Position numbers and translations under genes: made by a program. Below the pieces are notes generated by a model. The model had not been told where the DNA came from, ran no database searches, and saw nothing but the letters and a program-made list of their open reading frames with translations. 64,000 bases of DNA, from contig NZ_MAOE01000095.1 in the NCBI RefSeq assembly GCF_001884185.1, forward strand, positions 38,570 to 102,569, in the 5' to 3' direction. Below are positions 15,371-24,517 of this stretch, in pieces. Position 1 is the stretch's first letter, and every line of letters starts with the position of its first letter. This stretch comes from Bacillus albus. Its GTDB lineage: Bacteria; Bacillota; Bacilli; Bacillales; Bacillaceae_G.

Positions 15371-17878
15371 TTACTTCCCAATGCCGCAGCAGTTTTTATA
15401 TTTTTTACCGCTACCACATTTACATACATCATTGCGGCCCACTTGGTCACCTTTTACAACTGGCTTTTTCTTCGCTTCTTCACCATCGCTAGATGGGTGA
15501 ACAGCTTCACCTTGAACAACTTCTTGACGCTCTAGGTTTTGTTCAATTTCAGCTTTCATAATGTAACGAGAAATTTCTTCTTCAATAGAAGCAATCATTG
15601 ATTCGAACATTGCGAATCCTTCCATTTGATACTCACGAAGTGGATCAATTTGACCGTAAGCACGTAAATGAATACCTTCACGAAGGTGATCCATCGCATC
15701 GATATGCTCTGTCCATTTCGTATCTACAACACGGAATACAACAACCTTTTCGAACTCACGCATTTGCTCTTCTGGCATAAGCTTTTCTTTGTCATTGTAA
15801 CGCTCTATTAATTTCGCGATAATTGGCTCGCTCATTTCCTCTGGAGCAAGGCGACGTAATTCTTCTTCTTTTACATCTCCTTCTTGCAGAAGGTTTGTAT
15901 TTAAATAGTCAACAAGACCTTTAATGTTCCAATCTTCTTCAATTTCCTCTTGTGTATGAAGTGCAACCGCACGCTCTACTGTAGATTTCATCATACCTTC
16001 AATAATGCCGCGTAAGTTCGCAGACTCCATTACCTCTTGACGCTGTTTGTAAATAACTTCACGTTGCTGACGAAGTACATCATCGTATTGTAGTAACTGC
16101 TTACGTGCATCATAGTTATTTCCTTCTACACGTTTTTGCGCAGATTCTACCGCACGAGAAACCATTTTACTTTCGATTGGCTGAGAATCATCCATACCAA
16201 GGCGATCCATCATTGCTTTCATATTGTCAGAACCGAAGCGGCGCATTAGTTCATCTTCCATTGATAAGTAGAACTGCGTAACACCAGGGTCTCCTTGACG
16301 ACCAGCACGACCACGTAACTGATTATCAATACGACGACTTTCGTGACGCTCTGTACCGATAACTGCTAAACCAACATTTTTAATATCGTCTCCAAGCTTA
16401 ATATCCGTACCACGACCCGCCATGTTCGTCGCAATCGTTACCGCACCTTTCATACCAGCTTCTGCAATGATATCTGCTTCACGCGCATGGTTTTTCGCGT
16501 TTAAAATGTTATGACGTACGCCTTTACGCGTTAACATTTTTGAAATAAGTTCTGACGTTTCAATCGCAACTGTACCAACAAGAACAGGTTGTCCTTGTTT
16601 ATGACGATTTACAATATCCTCAACAACAGCATTAAACTTGCCTTCCATTGATTTGAAGATTAAATCAGCACGGTCATCACGAACAATCGGTTTGTTTGTT
16701 GGAATTACGATAACATTCATATTGTAAATGTTACGGAATTCCTCTTCCTCTGTTTTCGCTGTACCAGTCATACCAGATAACTTTTCGTACATACGGAAGT
16801 AGTTCTGGAATGTAATTGTCGCAAGCGTCATACTTTCATTTTGAATTTCTACGCCTTCTTTTGCCTCGATAGCTTGGTGTAAACCTTCGCTATAACGACG
16901 ACCTTTCATAAGACGACCAGTAAATTGGTCTACAATTACGATTTCGCCTTCTTGTACAACATAATCTGTATCACGGTGCATAACAACGTGCGCACGAAGT
17001 GCCTGATTAATATGATGAAGAAGTGCTACATGTTTTAAATCGAATAAGTTTTCAATGTGGAAAGCTTTCTCGGCTTTCGTAATACCATCTTCTGTTAACA
17101 TTACATTTTTCGTCTTCACATCAAATGAATATTCTTTTTCATTTTCTAACGTACGAACGAATGCATTTGCAAACATGTATAGCTCTGTTGATTTTTGAGC
17201 TTGTCCAGAAATAATAAGCGGCGTACGCGCTTCATCGACTAAGATAGAATCGACCTCATCGATAATAGCAAAGTGAAGTGGGCGTTGAACGCACTGCTCT
17301 TTATATAAAACCATGTTGTCACGTAAGTAATCGAATCCAAGCTCATTATTTGTGCTATACGTAATATCAGCAGCATAAGCTTCTTGTTTTTCTTCGCGTG
17401 ACATACTGTTTAAGTTAATTCCTACTGTTAAGCCTAAGAACTCATGAAGTTGTCCCATTTCGTTCGCATCACGTTGTGCTAAATATTCATTGACTGTAAC
17501 AACGTGAACACCTTTTCCTGTTAAAGCATTTAAATATACAGGTAATGTAGATGTTAACGTTTTACCTTCACCCGTTTTCATCTCAGAGATATTTCCTTCA
17601 TGTAAGGCGATACCACCCATTAACTGTACGCCATACGGACGCATTCCAAGAACACGAGTCGCAGCTTCACGAACAACCGCAAAAGCTTCAGGTAGTAGAT
17701 CATCTACTGTTTCACCTTTTGTTAGACGTTCTTTAAATTCAAGCGTCTTTCCTTTTAATTGTTCATCAGTTAAAGGCTTAATAGATGACTCTAATGCATC
17801 AATTTGCTCAACTGTCTTCTGCATACGTTTAATTTGGCGTTGATTTACATCAAACACCTTTTTTAAAATACCGATCAT
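15371..17878 (-). CDS. secA: SecA, preprotein translocase ATPase
   Basis: The 835-residue protein drives Sec-dependent export through SecYEG. Visible features are Walker [10 protein letters not shown] (about residue 100), the Walker B-like [20 protein letters not shown], and helicase motifs [14 protein letters not shown] and [16 protein letters not shown]. The C-terminal zinc motif is [14 protein letters not shown]. Length is that of Bacillus SecA1. It starts ATG at 17878, preceded by AGGAGCG. The gene upstream in most Bacillus genomes, hpf, is here displaced by about 5 kb. Confidence 0.97.
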   Translation of the reverse strand: MIGILKKVFDVNQRQIKRMQKTVEQIDALESSIKPLTDEQLKGKTLEFKERLTKGETVDDLLPEAFAVVREAATRVLGMRPYGVQLMGGIALHEGNISEMKTGEGKTLTSTLPVYLNALTGKGVHVVTVNEYLAQRDANEMGQLHEFLGLTVGINLNSMSREEKQEAYAADITYSTNNELGFDYLRDNMVLYKEQCVQRPLHFAIIDEVDSILVDEARTPLIISGQAQKSTELYMFANAFVRTLENEKEYSFDVKTKNVMLTEDGITKAEKAFHIENLFDLKHVALLHHINQALRAHVVMHRDTDYVVQEGEIVIVDQFTGRLMKGRRYSEGLHQAIEAKEGVEIQNESMTLATITFQNYFRMYEKLSGMTGTAKTEEEEFRNIYNMNVIVIPTNKPIVRDDRADLIFKSMEGKFNAVVEDIVNRHKQGQPVLVGTVAIETSELISKMLTRKGVRHNILNAKNHAREADIIAEAGMKGAVTIATNMAGRGTDIKLGDDIKNVGLAVIGTERHESRRIDNQLRGRAGRQGDPGVTQFYLSMEDELMRRFGSDNMKAMMDRLGMDDSQPIESKMVSRAVESAQKRVEGNNYDARKQLLQYDDVLRQQREVIYKQRQEVMESANLRGIIEGMMKSTVERAVALHTQEEIEEDWNIKGLVDYLNTNLLQEGDVKEEELRRLAPEEMSEPIIAKLIERYNDKEKLMPEEQMREFEKVVVFRVVDTKWTEHIDAMDHLREGIHLRAYGQIDPLREYQMEGFAMFESMIASIEEEISRYIMKAEIEQNLERQEVVQGEAVHPSSDGEEAKKKPVVKGDQVGRNDVCKCGSGKKYKNCCGIGK

Positions 17879-18181
17879 AGGAAATACGCTCCTCTTTTTA
17901 TTAAAATAAAACTTCCGATTGTTTTTTCTTTTTCTCTATTACAATCAGTCGTTATAAAAATCAAATGTATGTTATGCCAATTTTTCTCCTAATTAAAAAA
18001 CTAAAATGTATATACCTAATGATAATTGTAACACTTGTCTTATAACTATGACAACAATCGGCCGAATGTCAGGTCTTATATTCAGAAAAAGTTTTCATTT
18101 CATTTGTTATGTTTCTTTTCTCTGTATGATTATTTCAAGTTCACGTTACAAATTTCGTATTAAATCTAAATCGATAATTAC
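17879..18181. other. secA upstream region
   Basis: About 300 bp, AT-rich, with no protein-like frame or ribosome site on either strand. It should contain the secA promoter; I could not single out one -10/-35 pair with confidence. Confidence 0.5.
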
Positions 18182-18249
18182 AAAAAGCCGGAGATTTCGT
18201 CAGTGCAGCATCCATAGATACTTACACCAGCGCAAAACCTCCGACTTTA
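18182..18249 (-). terminator. Long hairpin ending the secreted-protein/ABC cluster
   Basis: On the minus strand AAAGTCGGAG opens and CTCCGGCTTTTTG closes a 68-nt structure. An inner partial stem (TTTGCGCTGGTG against CACTGACGAAA) is possible. The T-run follows the closing arm, so it works as a terminator for the operon ending at 18331, but it is much longer than the simple terminators elsewhere in the window. Confidence 0.65.
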
Positions 18250-18330
18250 AAAGATAATATTATGTTGCAAAATCTACTCAACCACAGCACTCCAAAAGCA
18301 CACTTAAAATATATCTGTATCAATCACGCA

Positions 18331-18897
18331 TTAATTTATTGGTATTTCTAATTCATGATATTTCCCTTTCTTATCCTTCATAAAAGAAATGAATTTCACT
18401 TTAGTTGATTCATTTGAAAAGTTTTTATAATTTTTATAAAGGTCATCTCCTATAAAATAATTTGTCCCTATATATCCTCGCACTGTTTTACCAGCAGGTA
18501 TTACAGGATCAAACTGATATTTTTTAGGTAATTCTATTGAATACGGGATTGCATTATAAAACTCGCCTATTTTAGAATAAAACATTGTATTGGAAATAGA
18601 CTGATTACTAAGCAAATTAATATCCTGATTTGTTGTATTTGTAATATCTAAAGGTAAAACATATGTCATTACTTCACGGTCTTCATAAGGATCATATGTT
18701 TTTATTGGTTCAAGAGGATCAAGCGGATGAAACGTAACTCCTTTTCTATCTTCAAAAGTGCTATTAGATAAAAACTCATCGTTTACCACTTTATAAGATT
18801 CATTATTTTGATTTAATATTTTAAATCTAAATAAACTAGCAAATATACATAACAACACACACAGCCCAATAATTATTAAGATATATTTTCTTGTCAC
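18331..18897 (-). CDS. Membrane-anchored extracellular protein of the ABC cluster (188 aa)
   Basis: I do not recognise the family firmly. One N-terminal membrane helix (YILIIIGLCVLLCIFASLF, residues about 5-23) is followed by about 165 residues that should lie outside the cell. The pattern PLDITNTTNQDINLLSNQSI followed by IPAGKTVRGYIGTNYF is reminiscent of the immunoglobulin-like DUF4352 proteins of Firmicutes; that comparison is from memory. There is no lipobox. It is the last gene of a tightly packed minus-strand operon, 2 bp after the ATPase gene, followed by a long hairpin. Confidence 0.75.
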   Translation of the reverse strand: MTRKYILIIIGLCVLLCIFASLFRFKILNQNNESYKVVNDEFLSNSTFEDRKGVTFHPLDPLEPIKTYDPYEDREVMTYVLPLDITNTTNQDINLLSNQSISNTMFYSKIGEFYNAIPYSIELPKKYQFDPVIPAGKTVRGYIGTNYFIGDDLYKNYKNFSNESTKVKFISFMKDKKGKYHELEIPIN

Positions 18898-18899
18898 TC

Positions 18900-19538
18900 T
18901 TAATCTACCAACTTTCCATTATTAACATGTACAATACGATCTACTATTTCATTATCTAGAACATGCACACCATGACTGGCTACAATAATAGTCGTTCCTT
19001 TAGATTTTTCTACTTTCAAAATATCCAAAACATCTTTTATCCCATCACTATCTAAAGCATTAGTAGGCTCGTCTAATAACAATAATTTTGGTTGTTCCAT
19101 TAAAGCTTGCGCTATCCCTAAACGTTGTTTCATACCTAAAGAATATCTTTTATACTTTCTCTTATCTGTTTTATCAAGCCCAACTCTTTGAATAATATTA
19201 TAAATTTCCTCATCAGAAATTTTATTGTTAATTGATGATAAAAATTTCAAGTTCTGAAAACCAGTATACCCTGGAATAAAACTTGGATATTCAATCAATA
19301 TCCCCATAGAATCAGGGAATTGCTTTTGTTTTCCAATTATTTTATTATCTACATAAACAAATCCAGAATTCAAACGCATTAATCCTGATATAGCGCGTAA
19401 AATCATCGTTTTACCAGAACCATTATGCCCCTTCAAAACTAAAAATTCTCCTTTTTTTACTGACGAACTAATATTATCTAACACAATATTTCCTTTTAAT
19501 CTTTTCGTCATACATTCACATTTAATATAATTGTCCAT
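18900..19538 (-). CDS. ABC transporter ATPase, BcrA/immunity-type
   Basis: The 212-residue ATPase has Walker A GHNGSGKT (residues 37-44), a SLGMKQRLG signature in place of LSGGQ, Walker B LLLLDEPTNALDS and switch histidine in ASHGVH. The SLGMKQ signature is characteristic of the BcrA-like ATPases found in bacitracin and bacteriocin self-protection exporters and ABC-2 transporters. It is the only nucleotide-binding subunit in the cluster and must serve the three membrane proteins encoded just upstream, probably as a homodimer. Gaps to its neighbours are 3 and 2 bp. Confidence 0.9.
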   Translation of the reverse strand: MDNYIKCECMTKRLKGNIVLDNISSSVKKGEFLVLKGHNGSGKTMILRAISGLMRLNSGFVYVDNKIIGKQKQFPDSMGILIEYPSFIPGYTGFQNLKFLSSINNKISDEEIYNIIQRVGLDKTDKRKYKRYSLGMKQRLGIAQALMEQPKLLLLDEPTNALDSDGIKDVLDILKVEKSKGTTIIVASHGVHVLDNEIVDRIVHVNNGKLVD

Positions 19539-19541
19539 AAA

Positions 19542-20369
19542 TTATTCACCTATCACATCTAGTTTTTTTAAACAAAAACTACCTAACAAAATCATTACAA
19601 CAACAATTACTACTCCGATTAAAAGTAACTCATGCCATTGAATAGATTGATTATTACCTAAAGTCAATTGAATTGAACTGTGATCAACAAAATACCAACG
19701 ATTTGGCATAACAAAAGAGCCTAAAAAATAAATACTATGAAAGAAAATAGACAAAAATAGGTACATCAACATCAGTATAAAAACAATAGTTATCGGTATA
19801 TAAAGCGTTAAAAACTCAAAAATTAAAGCTAATAAAAAGCTTATAATTATTTGAATTAGCATAGTACCTACTATCTTATAAGAAAATTGACTATATACAT
19901 TTGAAAAAGAATGCTCGCCAAAAGTAAACAAATAATAAACAGTAAACCAAATCAAATACATAACAACCCAAATAATAATTATGTAAAAAAACAAAGATAG
20001 TATTTTCGTTAACCAAAGAAAATACTTCTTCTTAATACGAGGAAACAAATAAACACCATTCTGTTGAATATCCGAAAAAGCAAACTTCCCTACTAGCAAC
20101 AAAGGAGTAATTTGAAAGAATATCCAATAAAAAGGAATAGAAAACCGCCCCTCCTTATAAAAATAAGATAAATCCACAAAGTCTACTCCACGAAAAAACC
20201 GATAAAAGGTAACATCCACTAATACAGGTTCTTTACCATTAATAAGAGACTGATTGTATAAAAAAGTAACTATAATCATAGCGTAAATTAAGAATAAAAA
20301 AGCCATTATCTTAATTCCATCTCTAAACCTTACATGTAAATCTCTTTTTAACAAATAATATAAAATCAT
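19542..20369 (-). CDS. Polytopic membrane protein, putative ABC-2-like permease C (275 aa)
   Basis: Six hydrophobic segments can be drawn. The first is IMAFLFLIYAMIIVTFLYN near residue 25, then a pair around the loop carrying SIPFYWIFFQITPLLL, and the last is LLLIGVVIVVVMILLGSF. The N-terminus YYLLKRDLHVRFRDGIKIMA resembles ABC-2 permeases, which begin with an amphipathic helix. No known motif was recognised. It lies 8 bp after the 231-aa membrane protein gene and 3 bp before the ATPase gene, so it is one of three candidate permease subunits. Confidence 0.8.
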   Translation of the reverse strand: MILYYLLKRDLHVRFRDGIKIMAFLFLIYAMIIVTFLYNQSLINGKEPVLVDVTFYRFFRGVDFVDLSYFYKEGRFSIPFYWIFFQITPLLLVGKFAFSDIQQNGVYLFPRIKKKYFLWLTKILSLFFYIIIIWVVMYLIWFTVYYLFTFGEHSFSNVYSQFSYKIVGTMLIQIIISFLLALIFEFLTLYIPITIVFILMLMYLFLSIFFHSIYFLGSFVMPNRWYFVDHSSIQLTLGNNQSIQWHELLLIGVVIVVVMILLGSFCLKKLDVIGE

Positions 20370-20377
20370 AATGTAAA

Positions 20378-21073
20378 CTAGATCACCTCTGTCTCATCAT
20401 TCATAGCAACATAACTTTTTTTAGCTAAAATCCATACACTTATAAAAAAGATAGAAAAACCTCCAAATAAACGTATAAATAAACCAGTCGCATCTTCAAA
20501 CACATTTATATAAAAAACATTTGTAAATAAAAATCCATGTAATATAAATCTATCTAGTAAAACGGCAGTAATCATACATATTATTACAAGTAAACTAGGT
20601 AAAAATAATTGCAACAAAGCACATATCGTACATATAAAAATAGTCGCAAATAATTGAACGCAAAATAATAATGGGTAATTTACAGAAATACTATTTACAG
20701 CCATCATGTTTGACATCAAAAATAACTGAAAAATCATACTCCCAGCGAAAAAACAAACAAAAACGAATAGTTTCAAATAATATATAGACACTAATTTCAA
20801 TGCATTATTCACTCGGTAAACTACATAAATACTAAAAAAATTCGACATAGAATATACAGAAAAAATGATGGTCAAAGGAATAAATATAGTCGACAAATTA
20901 TAGAAAGACATAACCTTATACAAAGTTTCCAATTCATTCGTTTTTTCTTTTACAATTGCATGTTCAAAATAATTGAACATGCAAACAATGATACTAACAT
21001 TAAGTAAAAAGAGAATACTGAACCAAATATATTTCATCCTTATAGTTTCTTTCATTACACTATAAAAGAACAT
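20378..21073 (-). CDS. Polytopic membrane protein, putative ABC permease B (231 aa)
   Basis: Six membrane segments are visible: near residues 14-37, 52-80, 90-112, 120-145, 150-167 and 195-215. A charged stretch KEKTNELETLYKV lies between the first two and probably forms an external loop. I recognise no family. Its start overlaps the end of the 262-aa gene by 14 nt, so the two are translationally coupled. It has no detectable similarity by eye to the other two membrane proteins of the cluster, so the transporter would be hetero-oligomeric. Confidence 0.78.
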   Translation of the reverse strand: MFFYSVMKETIRMKYIWFSILFLLNVSIIVCMFNYFEHAIVKEKTNELETLYKVMSFYNLSTIFIPLTIIFSVYSMSNFFSIYVVYRVNNALKLVSIYYLKLFVFVCFFAGSMIFQLFLMSNMMAVNSISVNYPLLFCVQLFATIFICTICALLQLFLPSLLVIICMITAVLLDRFILHGFLFTNVFYINVFEDATGLFIRLFGGFSIFFISVWILAKKSYVAMNDETEVI

Positions 21074-21848
21074 GCTTCCTACTCCCCCGTAAATAAAGAA
21101 CTACAGAACAAAACCAAATACATAACAGCACACTAAAAAAAATTTGTAATTCAAAAAAGCCTAAATCTTTAATTAAATAATCTTTAGGATTAAGAATCCC
21201 CTTTCCAATACCAAGCCAAAAAATATGTAAAATAAATGGAACTAAATAAATAAAATAAACTCGTTTTATAAAAAACGAAACTGATAAAGCCAAACTTGAA
21301 AAAACCGCACCGTATAAACCATTTAAAAATACATACATAAGAAAATATAAAGTAGGATACTCATAATAAACCGTATTAAATTGAGCTGTTGGTGAAACAG
21401 TAGCGGCCATATAATTTAATATTGGATGCGGAGCAACTGTTGGATAAGTCATTACATATAAATAAAAATGAAATAGTAAAGGGGCACTTATAATAAAAAA
21501 AGATGCAATAAAATTAATGAAATACAGTAACCTAAAATAATGACGTGTTCCCATTTTAGAAATAACAGGATAAATAAATCCATAATTTTTATCAATTCTA
21601 TAAATCCCTGCTACAGCCATTGCAGAAATCATCGGAAATATAAGTAGATAAAATTCACTATAAAACGGCAATCTATTAAAATGTAAAATGTTAGATAAAT
21701 ATGGAGATACCTTTATAATCCCATCATCATTAAATCCTTTCGTTGTTACTAGCATAGAAATATATTGAGCAATGACAATTACTAACATAATAAATAAAGA
21801 TAACCAAAACATCCTACCTTTTAAAATCCGACCTAAAAAGTAACTCAT
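21060..21848 (-). CDS. Polytopic membrane protein, putative ABC permease A (262 aa)
   Basis: Six membrane segments are predicted by eye: MFWLSLFIMLVIVIAQYISM near residue 13, four central segments, and FFELQIFFSVLLCIWFCSVV near residue 230. An external loop of about 50 residues (KGFNDDGIIKVSPYLSNI and following) lies after the first helix. It overlaps the next gene by 14 nt and follows the lipoprotein gene by 31 bp. The topology of helix, long loop, then five helices is that of ABC-2 type subunits, but this is inference from hydrophobicity only. Confidence 0.78.
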   Translation of the reverse strand: MSYFLGRILKGRMFWLSLFIMLVIVIAQYISMLVTTKGFNDDGIIKVSPYLSNILHFNRLPFYSEFYLLIFPMISAMAVAGIYRIDKNYGFIYPVISKMGTRHYFRLLYFINFIASFFIISAPLLFHFYLYVMTYPTVAPHPILNYMAATVSPTAQFNTVYYEYPTLYFLMYVFLNGLYGAVFSSLALSVSFFIKRVYFIYLVPFILHIFWLGIGKGILNPKDYLIKDLGFFELQIFFSVLLCIWFCSVVLYLRGSRKHVLL

Positions 21849-21879
21849 CTATAGCTCCTCCATAAACCATTAATTAAAT

Positions 21880-22449
21880 TTAAACCTTTTTTAATAGGAA
21901 CAATTGATCCGCAACACCGTAACATTTATTTTCTTTATTTAACCAGATGTAACGAAAAGAAACATTTGCTCTCTCTCCTTCAAATTTCGGAAACTCAACT
22001 TCATACTGATAAATATCATTTGTACCTTTTCTTTTTACACTCTTAACTTCTTGTTTCCACTCAATTACTTTTCCATCAGTTTGTTCAATCCGCCCCAAAA
22101 GATACGTTGGTTTTTTCTTATTCGTAACACCCGTTAAAAAAACATAATAATTTTCCGGTATAACTCCTGACTTTAACTTTTTATTTGAAAGCTTACTCTC
22201 TATTAAACTATCATTTCTATCTATTTGCCCCTGAAAGAAATCATCACCATTTTCATCTCCCCAAAATACTTGTTCAAAAACAGTATTTTTATTAACTTCT
22301 TTCAACTGAATACTTTTCAAATTATCTTTTTCTGTTAAAGTATCTTCAATATTTACAATAGGTTCATCTACTTTCTTATGGCAAGAAGCTAATAAACAAA
22401 TAATCAATATAAAACAACAGAATAAAATATATTTTGAAATAAGCTTCAT
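21880..22449 (-). CDS. Lipoprotein of the ABC cluster (189 aa)
   Basis: A lipoprotein signal peptide (KYILFCCFILIICLLASC) with lipobox LASC places the mature protein on the outer face of the membrane. The mature part contains acidic stretches (FWGDENGDDFFQGQIDRNDS) and ends NKCYGVADQLFLLKKV. I recognise no family. Its position between the secreted-protein gene and the permease genes suggests a capture or immunity lipoprotein comparable in role to LanI or BcrC-associated lipoproteins. That is inference from context. Confidence 0.8.
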   Translation of the reverse strand: MKLISKYILFCCFILIICLLASCHKKVDEPIVNIEDTLTEKDNLKSIQLKEVNKNTVFEQVFWGDENGDDFFQGQIDRNDSLIESKLSNKKLKSGVIPENYYVFLTGVTNKKKPTYLLGRIEQTDGKVIEWKQEVKSVKRKGTNDIYQYEVEFPKFEGERANVSFRYIWLNKENKCYGVADQLFLLKKV

Positions 22450-22481
22450 TACAGCTCCTCCTATTTTAAAAATGAAATAGC

Positions 22482-22526
22482 AGAAAAAGTCATATAATCC
22501 AGATTAAGAACTAGACGACTTTTTCT
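22482..22526 (-). terminator. Internal hairpin after the secreted-protein gene
   Basis: AGAAAAAGTC (22482-22491) and GACTTTTTCT (22517-22526) form a 10-bp stem with a 25-nt loop in the 117-bp gap between the secreted-protein and lipoprotein genes. It could attenuate transcription so that the secreted product is made in excess. Confidence 0.45.
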
Positions 22527-22566
22527 AACGTTACAAAATAAATAATTTCAATTTATAATTTCTAAA

Positions 22567-23049
22567 TCAATATTCAGTGTAAGGTCCACTAGGTCTTACA
22601 CTATCAGGACTCCAAGCAGTAGGATAAGCATTATTTTCTCTAGAATAACCACCAAATCTCACAGGTACATTTTTTCCATAGTTTTCATATGAGTAATTTT
22701 GGAAAAGATACGTTTTACCTGGTCGCACCGTTCCTTCATGCTTACCTGACTCACCTGGAACATTTACCCAATCTCTCTTATCTCCATTTTTATTTTTATC
22801 CGCTTCTGTCCAAACGTTAAAAGAACCTCCGCCCTTCTCACTACTCTTCACACGCATATACATAGAAGTAGGTGTCTCTTTAGGACGTGCGTTAGTAAAA
22901 TCATATGCACTCCAAAGTCTAAAGGTAAATTCTACATGATCATCCTTTGTATCAGCCTTAGCTGGTTCGGTTAAAGCAAAAGTACTAGCTAAAATACCTA
23001 AAGATAAAACAGATCCAAACATAAAAAGACTTTTTTTCTTAATAATCAC
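22567..23049 (-). CDS. Secreted protein of the ABC cluster (160 aa, lactococcin-972/DUF2712-like)
   Basis: A classical signal peptide (KKKSLFMFGSVLSLGILAST) with cleavage at PAKA-DTKD precedes a mature part of about 125 residues. That part is rich in Gly, Asn and aromatic residues: VEFTFRLWSAYDF, RVKSSEKGGGSFNVW, GTVRPGKTYLFQNYSYEN and YPTAWSPDSVRPSGPYTEY. It has no cysteines. The pattern recalls the small secreted lactococcin-972 family and Bacillus DUF2712 proteins, which also sit beside ABC immunity genes; I am moderately sure and could not search. I chose the GTG at 23049, which has GGAGGTG at 6 nt. It heads the cluster. Confidence 0.8.
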   Translation of the reverse strand: MIIKKKSLFMFGSVLSLGILASTFALTEPAKADTKDDHVEFTFRLWSAYDFTNARPKETPTSMYMRVKSSEKGGGSFNVWTEADKNKNGDKRDWVNVPGESGKHEGTVRPGKTYLFQNYSYENYGKNVPVRFGGYSRENNAYPTAWSPDSVRPSGPYTEY

Positions 23050-23412
23050 TAAAAGCACCTCCGATAATTTGTAGCATTATATTGATTTTATTTTTTTCAC
23101 CGAGGGAATAAATTAAATCTATATAACGATATATAACAATAACTATTCCTCGATGTACTCTCAATAGAATTCAGAAAACTTAATGTTATATTTATAATTG
23201 TAAACATTTTGCCAAATCAATAAAAATAATAATACACTCCTAGCAAAGAATTACTTATAGATATAACTACTTACCTATGCCTGTTCCAAATCATAAAGAA
23301 TAACTCACCTTTCGAATTTTTTATTTCCTCATGCTGTTAGTCTAAAAATCACCTCTTAATGAAATGGGCTACTTACAAAGCTTTTTAACCTTGCTGCGAA
23401 AAATAACAATAT
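23050..23412 (-). other. Upstream region of the secreted-protein gene
   Basis: This is about 360 bp, very AT-rich, with no protein-like frame. A possible sigma-A promoter on the minus strand is TTGATT, an 18-bp spacer and TATAAA at about 23191-23220. CGAGGGAATA (23101-23110) and TATTCCTCG (23145-23153) form an imperfect inverted repeat around ATATAACGATATATAAC, a possible operator. Confidence 0.4.
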
Positions 23413-23445
23413 AAAAAAAGCGCAGCCATTTCGGCTGCGCTTTTG
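23413..23445 (-). terminator. Terminator of hpf
   Basis: AAAAGCGCAGCC and GGCTGCGCTTTTTTT form a strong GC-rich stem with a T7 run on the minus strand, 6 bp after the hpf stop. Confidence 0.92.
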
Positions 23446-23450
23446 AATTA

Positions 23451-23993
23451 TTATTTAGTTTCGATCAAACCATATTTCCCATCTTTACGGCCATATACAA
23501 CGTTAGTTTCATTTGTATCAGCATTTGTGAAGACGAAGAAATTATGTCCTAGCATATCCATTTGTAGGATTGCTTCTTCAACGTCCATCGGTTTTAAATC
23601 GAATCGTTTTGTACGTACAAGTTCTAGTTCATCCTCTTCTACCTCATCCAGAACAGCTACTGCTTCTGGAAGGATAAAGTTCGCTTTCATAGAACCTTTC
23701 TCACGTAACTTACGATTTACCTTTGTTTTATGTTTACGAATTTGTCGCTCAAGTTTATCAACTACTAAATCGATAGCAGCGTACATATCGCTATTAGTTT
23801 CTTCTGCACGAAGTAATAAATCAGTAAATGGAATTGTTACCTCGACACGTTGCTTGTCAGAGTATACTTTTAAATTAACTTTAATCTCTGGGAATGTATC
23901 AAAATAACGCTCTAACTTACCTAGTTTTTTCTCTACATATTCCTTTAATGCTGGAGTTACTTCAATATTTTCACCACGAATGTTGAATTTCAT
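23451..23993 (-). CDS. hpf: Long-form ribosome hibernation promoting factor
   Basis: The 180-residue protein has an N-terminal HPF/YfiA domain (residues 1-100, MKFNIRGENIEVTPALKEYV and EETNSDMYAAIDLVVDKLER). It also has the C-terminal dimerisation domain of the long form (about 120-180, RTKRFDLKPMDVEEAILQMD and YGRKDGKYGLIE). Long HPF dimerises 70S ribosomes into inactive 100S particles in stationary phase. In B. subtilis it (yvyD) lies directly upstream of secA; here about 5 kb of extra DNA separates them. The start has AAAGGAGG upstream. Confidence 0.96.
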   Translation of the reverse strand: MKFNIRGENIEVTPALKEYVEKKLGKLERYFDTFPEIKVNLKVYSDKQRVEVTIPFTDLLLRAEETNSDMYAAIDLVVDKLERQIRKHKTKVNRKLREKGSMKANFILPEAVAVLDEVEEDELELVRTKRFDLKPMDVEEAILQMDMLGHNFFVFTNADTNETNVVYGRKDGKYGLIETK

Positions 23994-24313
23994 AGATGAA
24001 TTCCTCCTTTCAAGCCTATGTACTATAATTTCGACACTGGCTTAAAAACTCCTTCTAACTTTTTTAAAAAAATTAGTGGAATTGCGATTTTTTTATCGTT
24101 TTTTGTTGAAATGAAAAGATGCATCGTTTCTATCTTTATTTTATCCTATTAACATCGTGAATAACGAATATAACTGTGGACAATTCGTTACAGAAAAGAA
24201 ACAACTTTTTGACAACTCCATTCATAACAAAAACCCCTTGCAAAAAACAAGAGGTTCTACCATATATATAACGTTGCCACAAACGCAGCTTTCTCTTCCC
24301 AAAAACAATATTC
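23994..24313. other. hpf upstream region
   Basis: These 320 bp contain no gene. They hold the csp terminator (24229-24257) and presumably the hpf promoter; a sigma-B type promoter would be expected from B. subtilis, but I could not locate one convincingly. Confidence 0.5.
24229..24257 (-). terminator. Terminator of the cold-shock gene
   Basis: AACCTCTTG and CAAGGGGTT (one G-U pair) with a T5 run on the minus strand, about 55 bp after the csp stop. Confidence 0.75.
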
Positions 24314-24517
24314 CTACAGTTTTACAACATTAGCTGCTTGTGGCCCACGTGCGCCATCTACAATGTCAAACTCAACTTGTTGCCCTTCTTCTAATGACTT
24401 ATAACCATCTTGTTGAATCGCAGAAAAATGAACAAATACATCATCACCATCTTCACGCTCAATAAACCCAAATCCCTTTTCTGCATTGAACCATTTCACT
24501 CTTCCTTGCATGTTCAT
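24314..24517 (-). CDS. Cold-shock protein (Csp family)
   Basis: The 67-residue single-domain protein is a five-stranded OB fold that melts RNA structure. RNP1 (KGFGFIE) and RNP2 (VFVHFSAI) are intact, and it ends [11 protein letters not shown] as in Bacillus CspB/CspC. The B. cereus group carries several csp paralogues, so I do not assign a letter. The start ATG at 24517 has AAGGGA at a good distance. The long leader usual for csp mRNAs may include the GGGGCAAATGCCC hairpin at about 24543-24556. Confidence 0.95.
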
